Shown in pieces: positions 34,039 through 44,454 of a DNA stretch of 64,000 nt; positions within the stretch are counted from its first letter, which is position 1; every line of letters begins with the position of its first letter. The translations under genes were made by a program, and so were the position numbers. The DNA is from Scilla litardierei (Eukaryota > Streptophyta > Magnoliopsida > Asparagales > Asparagaceae). The stretch is taken from NCBI GenBank assembly GCA_030789695.1, contig CM061141.1, positions 325,857,938 to 325,921,937 of the forward strand, read 5' to 3'. The notes beneath the pieces were generated by a model. That model was not told the origin of the DNA and did not search any database. It saw only the letters and a list, made by a program, of their open reading frames with translations.

Positions 34039-37000
34039 TCTATAGGACCCAATGACCTTGGGTACCATGATACGATATTCTCTATCTTTAGGTACTCAAG
34101 AAAAAGAAACGGAGCAACAAATACAAATTTGGCTCCAAGAATAATTGGATACTCGATAGCAGGTGTTCAAAACACATGACGAGTGACGCTCAATTGCTCT
34201 CCGGAGTGGTGCCCATTGCAAATGAAAAACGGGTAGTCTTTGGAGGCAACGAGAGCAGAACCATCATAGGTGTTGGCAAAGTGGGTAATCCTTCTAAACC
34301 ACTAATAAGTGATGTTTACCTTGTTAAAGGATTAAACCACAATCTTATTTCAATAAGCCAACTTTGTGACAAAGGTTACAAAGTTAGCTTTGCGAAAGGA
34401 ATGTGCCATATTTTAAGAAAAGATAATGATGAATTATTATTTTCCGGAACACGCCATAAGGATATATATATATATCCTAGATCTTCCAAGATCACATATA
34501 CAATGTATTGCCAACACAAGTGAACAACACTTATGTCATCGACGTTTTGGTCATGTGAACTTTGGAACACTTTTTAAGCTTTCCAAGTTAAATTCTATTA
34601 GAGGCTTCCCTAAGCTTGTCTTTCAAAAGAAAAGCTTTTGTGAGTCGTGTCAACGAGGCAAGCTTCCAAAATCTTCATTTAAACCTAAGAAAAGCATTTC
34701 ATCTAAGCGGCCTCTAGAGCTATTACATCTAGATCTTTTTGGGCCAACTAGAGTTGCTTCATTATGTAATGCTAGATATGGACTTGTCATTATTGATGAC
34801 TTTTCTAGATTTACTTGGGTATTTTCCTTAAGTAATAAAAATGATGCTTTTGAAAACTTCACAATATTTGTTAAGAAAGTACAAAATCTCATTGGAACCA
34901 CCATTGTCACTATTCATAGTGATCATGGAGGGGAATTTGAGAATGAGTCTTTCTAATATTTTTGTAATGATGTTGGTATTACACACACCTTTTCATTCCC
35001 TCGCGCACCTTCTCAAAATGGTGTTGTAGAGAGAACGAATATGACGCTAGTGGAATGTGCTCGCACTATGCTTAATGATAGCCAACTTGGCCATCAATTT
35101 TGGGTGGAAGCGGTTCATACCGCTTGCTATGTGTTTAATAGGATACTTTTGAGGCCCGGTACCAAACAAACTTGTTATGAATTGTTGTTTGGTAGATTGC
35201 CTCAAGTTAAACATTTTCGTGTTTTCGGCGCAAAATGTTTTATTAAAAACACGTATGGTAGTTTGGACAAATTTGATCCAAGATCCGATGAGGGGATATT
35301 TGTTGGATATTCCTCCAGTAGCAAAGCCTACCGGATATACAACAAACGAACCTCAACGATCGAGGAATCACTTCATGTTTCATTTAATGAAGGTTTTGTC
35401 CCGACTAGAATTACTAATGATGATGACTCCATGGTTGTCTTATGTGATTCTATTGGTAATTCTAATTCTATTGATTCTAATGTTACTAACCCTACTAATG
35501 AATCTTTTGAGAATGTTCCTAGTGATCAGGGAATTCCCAAACGGCTTCATACCATTCGTGACCATCCTCATGAGCAAGTCATTGGCAATATCCTTGATAG
35601 TGTCAAGACGAGATCTCAAGTCAACTACTTCGCTCATTGTGCCTTTGCCTCCTCGATAGAGCCAAAGAATATTAATGAAGCATGCGAAGATAGTGCTTGG
35701 ATCCTAGCCGTGGAGGAGGAACTCATTCAATTCGAGAGGAATGAAGTTTGGGAGCTTGTTCCATTGCCATCGAAGAACCACACCGTTATAGGAACGAAGT
35801 GGATTTTCAAGAACAAGACCGATGAAAACCAAATCGTCGTCCGGAACAAAGCTCGGTTAGTAGCTCAAGGCTATCGGCAAGAGGAAGGTATTGATTTCGA
35901 AGAATCCTTTGCTCCGGTAGCTAGATTAGAATCAATTAGATTATTGTTATCTTTTTCATGCCATAAAGATTTTAAACTCTTTCAAATGGATGTTAAAAGT
36001 GCGTTTTTAAACGGAGATGTTGTTGAGGAAGTTTATGTTTCTCAACCTCCGGGTTTTATAAATGAAAATTTTCCAAATCATGTTTTCAAACTTAAGAAAG
36101 CACTTTACGGTTTGAGACAAGCTCCTCGAGCTTGGTATGACTGTTTAAAGAATTTTCTTTTGGATTTAGGTTTTAAAATGGGAGAAGTTGATTCCACATT
36201 ATTTGTTAAGTATTCGAATAATGATATAATTTTAGTTCAAATTTATGTTGATGATATCATTTTCGGTGCTACTAACTTCACTCTTTGCGAAGAGTTTTCT
36301 AATGTGATGAATGATCAATTTGAGATGAGCCACATGGGTGAGCTCAAATATTTTTTAGGTCTCCAAATTCACCAAATGAACGATGCAATCTTCATCCACC
36401 AAACCAAGTACACGGTGGAGTTGCTAAAGCGATTTGGAATGGAGAATGCCTCCGGGAAGAAGACTCCAATGAGCACGACTACACATCTTGATAAGGATAT
36501 GGGCGGTAAAGATGTAGACATTCGTCTATATCGAGGTATGATAGGTAGTTTACTATATCTTACCACAAATAGGCCCGATATTATGTTTGCCGTATGTGTA
36601 TGTGCTCGTTATCAGTCTCAACCTAAGGAATCTCACTTAGTAGCGGTAAAACGTATTTTCCGTTATTTAAGTTACACACTTGATTTTGGATTACTTTATC
36701 CAAAATCTAGCACATATGAGTTAATCTCATATAGTGACGCAGATTATGCGGGATGCAAATCCAATAGGAAAAGTACTAGTGGCACTTGCCATTTTATAGG
36801 AAATTCTCTTGTCTCTTGGTTTTCCAAGAAGCATAATTCCGTATCACTTTCAACCACCGAGGTGGAATATATTGCCGCCGGTGCCGCGTGTGCTCAGGTT
36901 CTTTGGATGAGACACACTCTTAAAGGCTTTGGTATAAACTGTGATACTTGCCCTATCATGGTGGATAACCAAAGTGCAATATGTCTCTCTAAGAATCCGG

Positions 37001-37194
37001 TACACCATTCCCGTTCGAAACACATAAATGTCCGACACCATTTCTTAGATGATCATGTTGCTAAAAAGGACATCATATTAGTGTACGTTGAAACCCAGAA
37101 GCAAATCGCCGATATTTTCACGAAACCACTCAAGGAAGACTCCTTTGTGCGGTTGCGTCGAGAATTGGGGATTATGGGTGAATCCGAGATTTAG
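34039..37194 (+). pseudogene. SIRE B pol: protease, integrase, RT, RNase H
   Basis: Protease is at about 34145 with LDSRCSKHMT, where family members have DSG; the Gly is Arg. A frame change occurs in the GATATATATATATATCC tract near 34455-34475. Integrase follows: zinc site, HLDLFGP, HSDHGGEF and [10 protein letters not shown] (D, D and E all present), with a stop TAA at 34954. From 35041 a clean 717-codon frame carries the integrase end, RT (about residues 225-470: [18 protein letters not shown]) and RNase H (about 580-700: [15 protein letters not shown]), ending GESEI at 37194. Damage is light, suggesting recent activity. Confidence 0.9.
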
Positions 37195-37439
37195 GATTCA
37201 TATTTTGTTCAATAATCTTGCATGCTATTCAATTTCATTATATTTGCACATGCTAGATTTATTGGAGTTTTCTGGATTTTTTGTTGAATTTTCGGAATTT
37301 GTGCTCGATTTATTCATGAACGTCAAATTTAAGATTTTCGATGTTTAATGGGGTAGTATAATGATTAATGAGATTATTACGATGTTTCGTCCAAGTGCGA
37401 TTAGGAGATAACTCAAAATTTCAAATTCTAAAATTTTTG
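37195..37439 (+). other. SIRE B pol to env-position ORF spacer
   Basis: AT-rich, no gene seen. It leads into a palindrome array at 37440. Confidence 0.6.
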
Positions 37440-37740
37440 AACTCTGTTAGTCGGTTCATGTTCATTGACCGACCGACTAGATCATCATCTAGTCGGTTAG
37501 TGAATGAACTCAGACCGACCGACTAGATCATCATCTAGTCGGTCAGTGAATGAACTCAGACCGACTAACTCAAGACCTAAATTTGGCTTCAGTTACTGTT
37601 TGCACTTAGTCGGTTCAAGCTCATTGGCCGACCGACTAGATCGTCATCTAGTCGGTCAGCGCTTGAACTGTGACCGACTAAATGCATCGGGGACTGTTTT
37701 GTCTTTTCGACTTCCAATCGATTTAAACTCTCACTTAACC
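37440..37740. repeat. TAGTCGGT/ACCGACTA nested palindrome array upstream of env-position ORF
   Basis: About 2.5 units of the pattern TAGTCGGT..GACCGACCGACTAG..CTAGTCGGTCAG..GACCGACTA, with the linker TTACTGTTT. It is the same motif system as in the LTRs at 41028-41560 and 44725-45145. Confidence 0.9.
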
Positions 37741-38043
37741 GACTTTTTCTTCTTCTAGTCGATCCGAAGTCTCTCTCTCAGCCAAAAACGCCCTGAACCC
37801 CTTCGACTTCCACTCCCTCCTCCGTCGATTCCGGCCATCTCCGGCCATCTCTGCCTGAGCCGATCATCTCTCTACTCCTTCCGACCTAGGGTATCTTTCT
37901 ATCACTCACCTCTCGCATCTAAGGTTTTTGATTTAGGGTTTCTATCTATTTTCATCGATTTCAGCTTCTAGGGTTTCGGCCTAGGGTTGTTCTTAGGGTT
38001 TGAGCTTAGATTTCTCGTTTGATTGCGTTGTCTCGTCACGCTT

Positions 38044-39609
38044 ATGGTGAAGACAAGAATACCGATCGATCCCTTGCGTCCGTCACCCATGACCATAGAG
38101 TCACCCTCTACGGACCCCCCGCAACCCAAACGCCGATCAAAATCCACCCATCCTTCGTCGTCTTCGCCTCCTCTTAAGAAGAAGAGGACGGCGATCGCCA
38201 AGCCTAAATCCCAGCCCAAGCCTAGGAAAGAGCTTGTGTCTCCTGCTTCATTCCATGCACCTACTCCTCCCTCTGATTCCGACACAGAATATATTCCGGA
38301 GACCGAGCATACCGCTCGGGATCCTACTCCTCCACCCCGATCTAGCACACGTCAGCCTAAGGGGAAGGCTCCGATGCCAGTTGGCGGTGTCGATATTTCG
38401 TTGTGTCGCAACGACCTGTTGTGTCTCGCGGCTTACAACCGTATCGAGCACTGTCCTCTGCTGTTGGAGCACTTCGTTCAGTTCTCCAACTTCCCAGGCC
38501 TAGCTGATCTTCTTTCGTCTAGTGGCCTTATCGATTATCTTCGATATGACCCTAAGGTGAATCCACATCCATACCCCCGTCTAGTCAAGCTTTTCTACGC
38601 GAATAGGGTTCGCAGTCAGTACGACGAGACCCATTCCATTGAGACGACTGTCTTGGGGACACAGATAGTCCTCACGGCAGAAATCTTAGGGGATTTGATA
38701 GGTGTCTCCTCGTCTGGCCTTCTTCCTACTGACATTTCTGTCGACGATATTTCTGAGCTTGATCAGGTGATGCTCGCCGAGATTTTCCATGTCATCCCTC
38801 CTGCCATGATTGGCGTCCCTTCGAAGTCCTTCAAGCCAAATGCTTGGGTGCTTAACCTTATTCTGAAGTCGTGCCTCCTTCCGAAGTACGGCTCATCTTC
38901 CTTGTCTTTCCAGCCATTCCTCAAAATCATTTACGCCATCTTCATGGAGAGTGAGATCAATTGGGCACGGATCATTCTCGACAAGATGGACTCTTTCGAA
39001 TGTATTCGAAAGTCCACCAAGTCGGCCCACATTCTGTACCTATGCCTATTGACTCTCGTCTTCCGTCACTTCCATGCCCCTCTTCCTCCTGACGATGAGC
39101 GTCCCCTCTGTCCCCTTCTGAATGCGACGGCTGTCAAGAAGTCTCTTGCGGCGCTTCGTCATGTTCAGAGGACGACCACTTCTGCTTCAGCCTCTGCTTC
39201 AGCTGCCGCTGCTCCCTTTCCTACTCTTGCTGAGCTTGCACATTTGTTGAAACGTGTAGAGTCTCGTTGTGCTCGATCTGAGGAGATTCTCGCTCGCATC
39301 GCATCTCACTTGGGGATTGAGATCCCTCCGTCCGTTTCTGACGAGGATGAGTTGGATGAGGATGAGATCGAGGAGCTTGCTCTTTCTGCTGCTACTCGTG
39401 CCCCTGAGGGTACTTCTGGTGCTGCTGTTTCTTCTGTCGGTGATCCCGAGAGCACACCTGCTGCCACCATTCCTCTGGTGGATGCTTCGTCTGTTGCTGC
39501 TCCCGAGACCACTCCTGTCGTGCCAGTGATCTCCACTCCTGCTGACCCAGTGACCACCTCCTCTCCCGCAGAGCCTGTTGCTGCTGCTGATCCTCCCGCT
39601 ACCTCCTGA
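38044..39609 (+). CDS. SIRE env-position ORF with plant transposon-protein domain
   Basis: 521 residues. ATG 38044 is chosen because an upstream in-frame extension to 38023 begins with TTG. Order: a basic, Pro/Ser-rich N-terminus (1-115) with KKKR clusters; a globular domain (about 120-350) with LVKLFYANRV and LGTQIVLTAEILGDLIGV, resembling PF20167 'putative plant transposon protein'; a Ser/Ala run; a short helical segment (LAELAHLLKRVESR); an acidic stretch; and a Pro/Thr/Ala tail. I see no signal peptide or convincing membrane segment, so an envelope role is doubtful. The position after pol matches the env-like ORF of SIRE elements. A second copy is at 59257-60424. Confidence 0.75.
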   Translation: MVKTRIPIDPLRPSPMTIESPSTDPPQPKRRSKSTHPSSSSPPLKKKRTAIAKPKSQPKPRKELVSPASFHAPTPPSDSDTEYIPETEHTARDPTPPPRSSTRQPKGKAPMPVGGVDISLCRNDLLCLAAYNRIEHCPLLLEHFVQFSNFPGLADLLSSSGLIDYLRYDPKVNPHPYPRLVKLFYANRVRSQYDETHSIETTVLGTQIVLTAEILGDLIGVSSSGLLPTDISVDDISELDQVMLAEIFHVIPPAMIGVPSKSFKPNAWVLNLILKSCLLPKYGSSSLSFQPFLKIIYAIFMESEINWARIILDKMDSFECIRKSTKSAHILYLCLLTLVFRHFHAPLPPDDERPLCPLLNATAVKKSLAALRHVQRTTTSASASASAAAAPFPTLAELAHLLKRVESRCARSEEILARIASHLGIEIPPSVSDEDELDEDEIEELALSAATRAPEGTSGAAVSSVGDPESTPAATIPLVDASSVAAPETTPVVPVISTPADPVTTSSPAEPVAAADPPATS

Positions 39610-40612
39610 GCTTCTTTGGAGGACTCTCCTGAGCACATTGGATGATATTTGTAGTGTGTGAGAGTTGGGTAGGATAGTGTGGGTGGTTATGATATTTTGA
39701 TGTATTTTTGCTGTGTTATTACTACACTTCTGGTGTATGATCTTTTTTGTATGTATGTGATACTCCGATATCTGCAGTGATATAGTGTTGTATTTTGTGT
39801 TTCGATCTGAGGATCGCTTTTATGTATGTTGGCGATGTATACTTTTGATGTACCCATGGTTCATCTATATAAATACATCGATGTTGACATTTCATTCTCT
39901 TATGCACATTATATTTTTGCCTCTGATGTTTGATTTCATCGCTCGACGATAATAACTTGGTTAAATAGAAATTATTTCTATGAAAACATAGAATTGTTTT
40001 CCATGCACTAAATTAACCAAGAATGTTGATATTGGAGAGTATATTCCATAACTCAATTCGTAAAATTAATTTGAGTTTTGATGATTTTATTTATCGATTT
40101 TTGACTTTGGTCTCATTGACACGCTTTGATTTAATTCGTATTTTCCTTTAGTGTCATTTGGACCGTGGTCGTATTCTACGACTCCCATGCTTTTTGTTTT
40201 TAGCCATTGTTGTCGTTGATCTCCTCCCGTATTCTATGAATCCCGTATTTTCCTTTGGTGATATTTGGACCGTGGTCGAAAGTCGAAAGTCCCGATTTTC
40301 GACTTTGGTCTCCCGCTCTTTTTGCTTATGCCAAAGGGGGAGAGAATTAATAATAACGATGTGCTAATGATAATTCAAAGCAATTTACCACGAATCTAAG
40401 TTGATATGTTAGATTCAGTGGGAGTTAAGATATAAAAATGGATTTCAAATCCGATATTTCAATAATTGATTCACATTTTATACTTTACTCGTCTGCTTGA
40501 TGCTTATGATTAGTATTTAATTTGGAATTAACGTGTCATCAATGCAGGGGGAGTAAGTAAATTTTATTTGAATCATTATTTTTGATTATTATTTATGTTG
40601 GTTTATCATCAC
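39610..40612 (+). other. SIRE B 3' UTR
   Basis: Non-coding. CAAAGGGGGAGA is at 40332-40343, GGGGGAGTAAG is near 40548, and the true polypurine tract comes at the end. Confidence 0.7.
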
Positions 40613-40627
40613 CAAAAAGGGGGAGAA
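40613..40627 (+). promoter_or_regulatory. Polypurine tract of SIRE B
   Basis: CAAAAAGGGGGAGAA before LTR start TGTTGAGTATTGG. Confidence 0.85.
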
Positions 40628-41027
40628 TGTTGAGTATTGGACTCCCCGGATTTGGTTTTGGATGATGAACAAACAAAAATATCGTGAACTAACTCTTTGT
40701 GAGCGCAGTTATGAGATCGTCGCCAAATTCATATGAACATCTAAAGCGACATCTCAAGACTTCTCAAAGCGCGTGATCGTGTGCCTAAAGCTTCGTTGAA
40801 GCTCAAGGACCATTATTGAAGTCATGAAGATTCGATTGAAGCTTTTGAAGACGGTTCGTCAAGTTTATTTTATAGTCTTCTAGCTTCTTTCGTAGAATGT
40901 TAAGCCTTGAGTAGGTCTTACGTTTTAATCTTCATATCGCTCATATCTTAGAGCTAGGATCTTAATAGAATTCCATACGAACTTTCCCGAAGCTTCGCGC
41001 TTCGATTCGCGACTTCTTGTGCATGTT

Positions 41028-41560
41028 AGTTGGTTCAAGAAGAAGAACCAACCGACTAGATGGTGATCTAGTCGGTCAGCAAAGCTTCTTGAACCGACTA
41101 GTTTTCCTCCTTCAATTCTAGCTCACTTACTGTTTACAGTTAGTCGGTCAAAGAAGGTTCACCGACCGACTAGTTGTGAAACTAGTCGGTTAGGAATCCT
41201 TCTTGGACCGACTAGTTGAGCTTCTACTGTATAGCCTAAGTTACTGTTTATCGTTAGTTGGTCTATGTACATTTGGCGACCGACTAGTTGATGAACTAGT
41301 CGGTCAACATTTGTTCTTAGACCGACTAATTCAACTTGTGCTCAGACTATTTGTTTTATCTCTTAGTCGGTCTAAGTTCACTCACTGACCGACTAGTTGT
41401 GAAACTAGTCGGTTGGCAAGTCTTCTTGGACCGACTAGTTCTTTAAGTCTGAACTTCTCTATTTGACTGTTCACCTCTTAGTCGGTTCATGTTGAATCAC
41501 CGACCGACTAGTTGATGAACTAGTCGGTCAGTGATCTTTCTTTGACCGACTAGTTTGCTT
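41028..41560. repeat. Nested palindrome array in SIRE B LTR U3 (5 units)
   Basis: Five units of about 75 bp, at 41028, 41140, 41254, 41373 and 41478. Each contains TAGTCGGT, GACCGACTAG, CTAGTCGGT and ACCGACTA in order. The inner pair forms a 10-bp stem with about an 8-base loop. Linkers include TTACTGTTTATC. Confidence 0.92.
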
Positions 41561-41619
41561 CAGAATAGAGCCGTTGGAGCATTAAATGCCACGATTTTTG
41601 CTCTCTCTTTCCTCTATCC

Positions 41620-41627
41620 TATATATA
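41620..41627 (+). promoter_or_regulatory. TATA box of SIRE B LTR
   Basis: TATATATA in CCTATATATACTTGG, 60 bases after the palindrome array. Confidence 0.7.
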
Positions 41628-42358
41628 CTTGGAGTGATGCATTCATTGCACTCAAGGCTGATTATTACTGAAATTTAGAGATCAAAAGAGAAGCATTAAA
41701 TCTCATTCAAAACTCATTGATTTCATTCTTGAATCTCTCCCTCACTCTTATTTCAAAAGAGAGATTCATTGATTGTGAGCCTTCCAAGCCAAGAGCTTGA
41801 TTCTAGGTCACCAACAACCTCATAGCTCTCCATCACTGATCTACATCTTGGAGCTAGGGTTTGGTGCCTTCATCTTCCCCAAAATCATCTTTGCCCTAAT
41901 TCGTAAGTATACTCAAGGCATAGGTATTTTGTAGTAAGAATTTCGTATTTCATTTACTTCATTATTGTAAGTGTTTTACTCTCAGTTGTGAGAGTTTGTT
42001 TGTGATCCCGGGTTGTGGGAGTCACATTTCGATTTGTATATGATTTGATCTTGTAGAGGTTTCTACAAGTATTTCATAGTGCAAATTTGAGTTAGAAGTT
42101 TCTAACTCAAGTATCCGGAGGGGATCCGGGTGTTTGGGACGTAGGATCACCGGGAACAAGTCAGGGAGACTTGGGTGGATCCGAACCCGTTAATTTGCTT
42201 GTTTGCGATTGTTTTCTTTGTTGTCTATATTTACATTTCCGCATTTCTACATTGATTGGTAGAGTTTGCAAGATAATTAGGAATTATCTTCTTAATTATT
42301 TTAAAGTACTATTCACCCCCCCTCTAGTACTTGTGCAGTAGCTACGTAGGGCATTACA

Positions 42359-42561
42359 TCTTTTGTATTGGCACGGTGACCACTGATGGGTGGAGCTGCA
42401 ATTGCTGCGGCGAAGATCTCTTTGATCCCTTGCTAATATAATTGATAGACCGGATTGGTTTTTTGACTCATTAAAGAAATAACAGCAAGTTAAGATCTTA
42501 TTTGGTTGTATGCACTATGAAATATAATTATAAAGTTTAGCATATAGCCCAAGTGGGAGAT
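42359..42561. other. Short 3' region of another copia element
   Basis: No gene. It ends in AAGTGGGAGAT (42551-42561), a polypurine tract preceding an LTR start. Confidence 0.55.
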
Positions 42562-43080
42562 TGTTGGAACTTATCCAACAAGTTGGATCTTAGTCCAACG
42601 TTGGGCTAATATGCGGTAAATAATTATATATGTGATACGCTGTTATATTAAGCCTAATATATTAGTGATCTGGTTTTAATTGATTAAATGGGCTAAATAA
42701 GTTAAACATGTTGTGGGGCCTTTATGTGTAGAGACTATTGGGCTTCAACTCGTTGATGGGCCGAGTTGGAAACCCTAGGGCTATGGAGGCTAGCCTATAA
42801 ATATTAGCGGTCATGATCCCCGGAATACACGAACAAAGTTGAGCCGTCTTTTCTACGTCGCGTCGCAAGGAGAGAAACCAGGAGAAAGCTAAAGGGGTTC
42901 TCCAACGGTTGATTCGTGCTATTCTGGAAGATCGTCCGTTGTGCTATCGTCAGGATCTTTCAGATTATTAGTGATGGACTCAGGTACGCTTCCGCTAAAT
43001 TAGAGTATGCAATGATTTAAGATTCCGCATGTTATATATCTAGATTATTATTTGCATGGTCTTGCTTAATGATTAATCTA
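42562..43080 (+). repeat. Copia-type LTR fragment
   Basis: TGTTGGAACTTATCCAACAAG follows a polypurine tract. TATAAATA is at 42796-42803. The 3' boundary is not determined. No coding sequence of the element is in this window. Confidence 0.55.
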
Positions 43081-44449
43081 AACCTTTAGTTTCTACATGA
43101 AATACTTAATGCAAGCTTAATAGATTCGGATGAATTGCTCCAAATTCAAGATTTAGAGAGCAGCTTTGTATCGACATAAGCATGTGTCTAACAAATAATT
43201 GGACATGCTGAAGGCCATGACAATACATGGTGTGGCATTTGCAGTTGCAACATTCTTGAGATTGCAACATATTCAAATCAAAGAACTGAGAGGATAAAGA
43301 CAAGGCAAGAAGGCCAAGAAAGCTAATCAAGAACATCTGTTGCACCAAATAAGTTTTCAGGTTAATTTGAAAACTTTTAGTTAACAAAATATTTGTTAAC
43401 AAAACTTGAAAATTTCAAGTTAACAAAACTAGTTAACAAAATTTGCACAGAGTCAGTTTAATCATCCTCACTGTTAACACTTTCAAGTGAGTTGTATCCA
43501 AATTTGCACAACTATTAGTTAACAAAACTTCCAGGCAAACTCACTTGATGTTCAAATTCCAGCTAATGTATCATCTACAAATGTATGCAAATGTATGCAA
43601 ATGTATCATCTGCAAGTTATGTTAACTAATTTCCAGGCACAACTATTAGTTAACAAAAAAACTTAAATCATCCAACTTGATGTTCTCATCTGCAAGCTTT
43701 TTTTAAAGATTAAGTTCTCATCTTCTTTGATGTATTTCTACAAGCTTTGCTATTCTTTGATGCCAACTAATATGTGCCAATACAAAACCTATTCTTTGAT
43801 GTATCAAGTTTGTGAGTGATTTTAAGTTTTCTCATATTTTGTTTTTTCAGGTTCTTTCAGGTTCTGTTTTTTTATTTGGGCTAAAGCTCACTGTTTTGAT
43901 CCTGGTAATCTTTGAATAATTGGTGTTTGTTGTATCTCAGGTAATTTTTGAGGTTCCCTCAACACCAATTTTTGTGTTGTAAATATTTTTGTGGTGTAGA
44001 TATTTGGGTTCTAGGTTGATATTTTATAGTATATCAGTTTGATATTTTTTATTTTCATTTTAGTTAACAGACATAGTTTGATATTTTTGTTAAATATATG
44101 AGAACATGCACATCATGTTGTTTAATATATGAGAAATTCCATTTATTTACTCTTTTTTATTTCTTTCCGATTTATATGTGTTGTAGGTTTGGATGGATTC
44201 AGGTATATTCATGTCTGACTAACAATATACAGAATGTTGGAGTACCACAAACATTGGAGTGTTTGTGTACTAGATAAAATAAGGAGTCAATCTTGGAGTA
44301 CCACAAACATTACATGTAGTTAAACAAATTTGGTGCTTTTCAATGTTGTAGATGACATGAAAAAAGGTACAAGATCTTGCCACTATCCATAGACTATGGG
44401 TTTAAAATATTACACTGAACATTTGTCCAGACTACAAAGGCAGAACAAA
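43081..44449. other. Unassigned AT-rich DNA, left flank of Tekay insertion
   Basis: Contains several GTTAACAAAA motifs (43380-43660) and repeated GGAGTACCACAAACATT (44240-44310). No gene seen. It continues at 54141 beyond the Tekay element. Confidence 0.6.
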
Positions 44450-44454
44450 CTATA
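44450..44454. other. Target-site duplication CTATA, left
   Basis: Matches 54136-54140. Confidence 0.95.

Larger units (their letters stand above)
33778..42358 (+). mobile_element. SIRE-lineage Ty1/copia element B, 5'-truncated
   Basis: Contains the gag end, pol (protease, integrase, RT, RNase H), a long ORF in the env position, three AAAGGGGGAG tracts and a 3' LTR ending in the SIRE-style CTATTCACCCCCCCTCTAG. The 5' LTR and most of gag are missing, cut at the inverted LTR repeat. Pol has one frameshift, one stop and a protease mutation. The env-position ORF is intact. Confidence 0.85.
40628..42358 (+). repeat. SIRE B 3' LTR
   Basis: 1731 bp from TGTTGAGTATTGG to GGGCATTACA. Near the end are GTAGGATCAC, GGATCCGAAC, TTTGCGATTG and CTATTCACCCCCCCTCTAG, all shared with the SIRE D LTR (61930-62200). 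U3 contains a five-unit palindrome array and a TATA box. About 40880-41560 is homologous to the Tekay LTR. Confidence 0.85.

Noticed and set aside
37440..37760. CRISPR-like or attachment-site array
   Set aside because: Nested palindromes of variable spacing shared with LTR U3 regions. A plant retrotransposon context explains them better.
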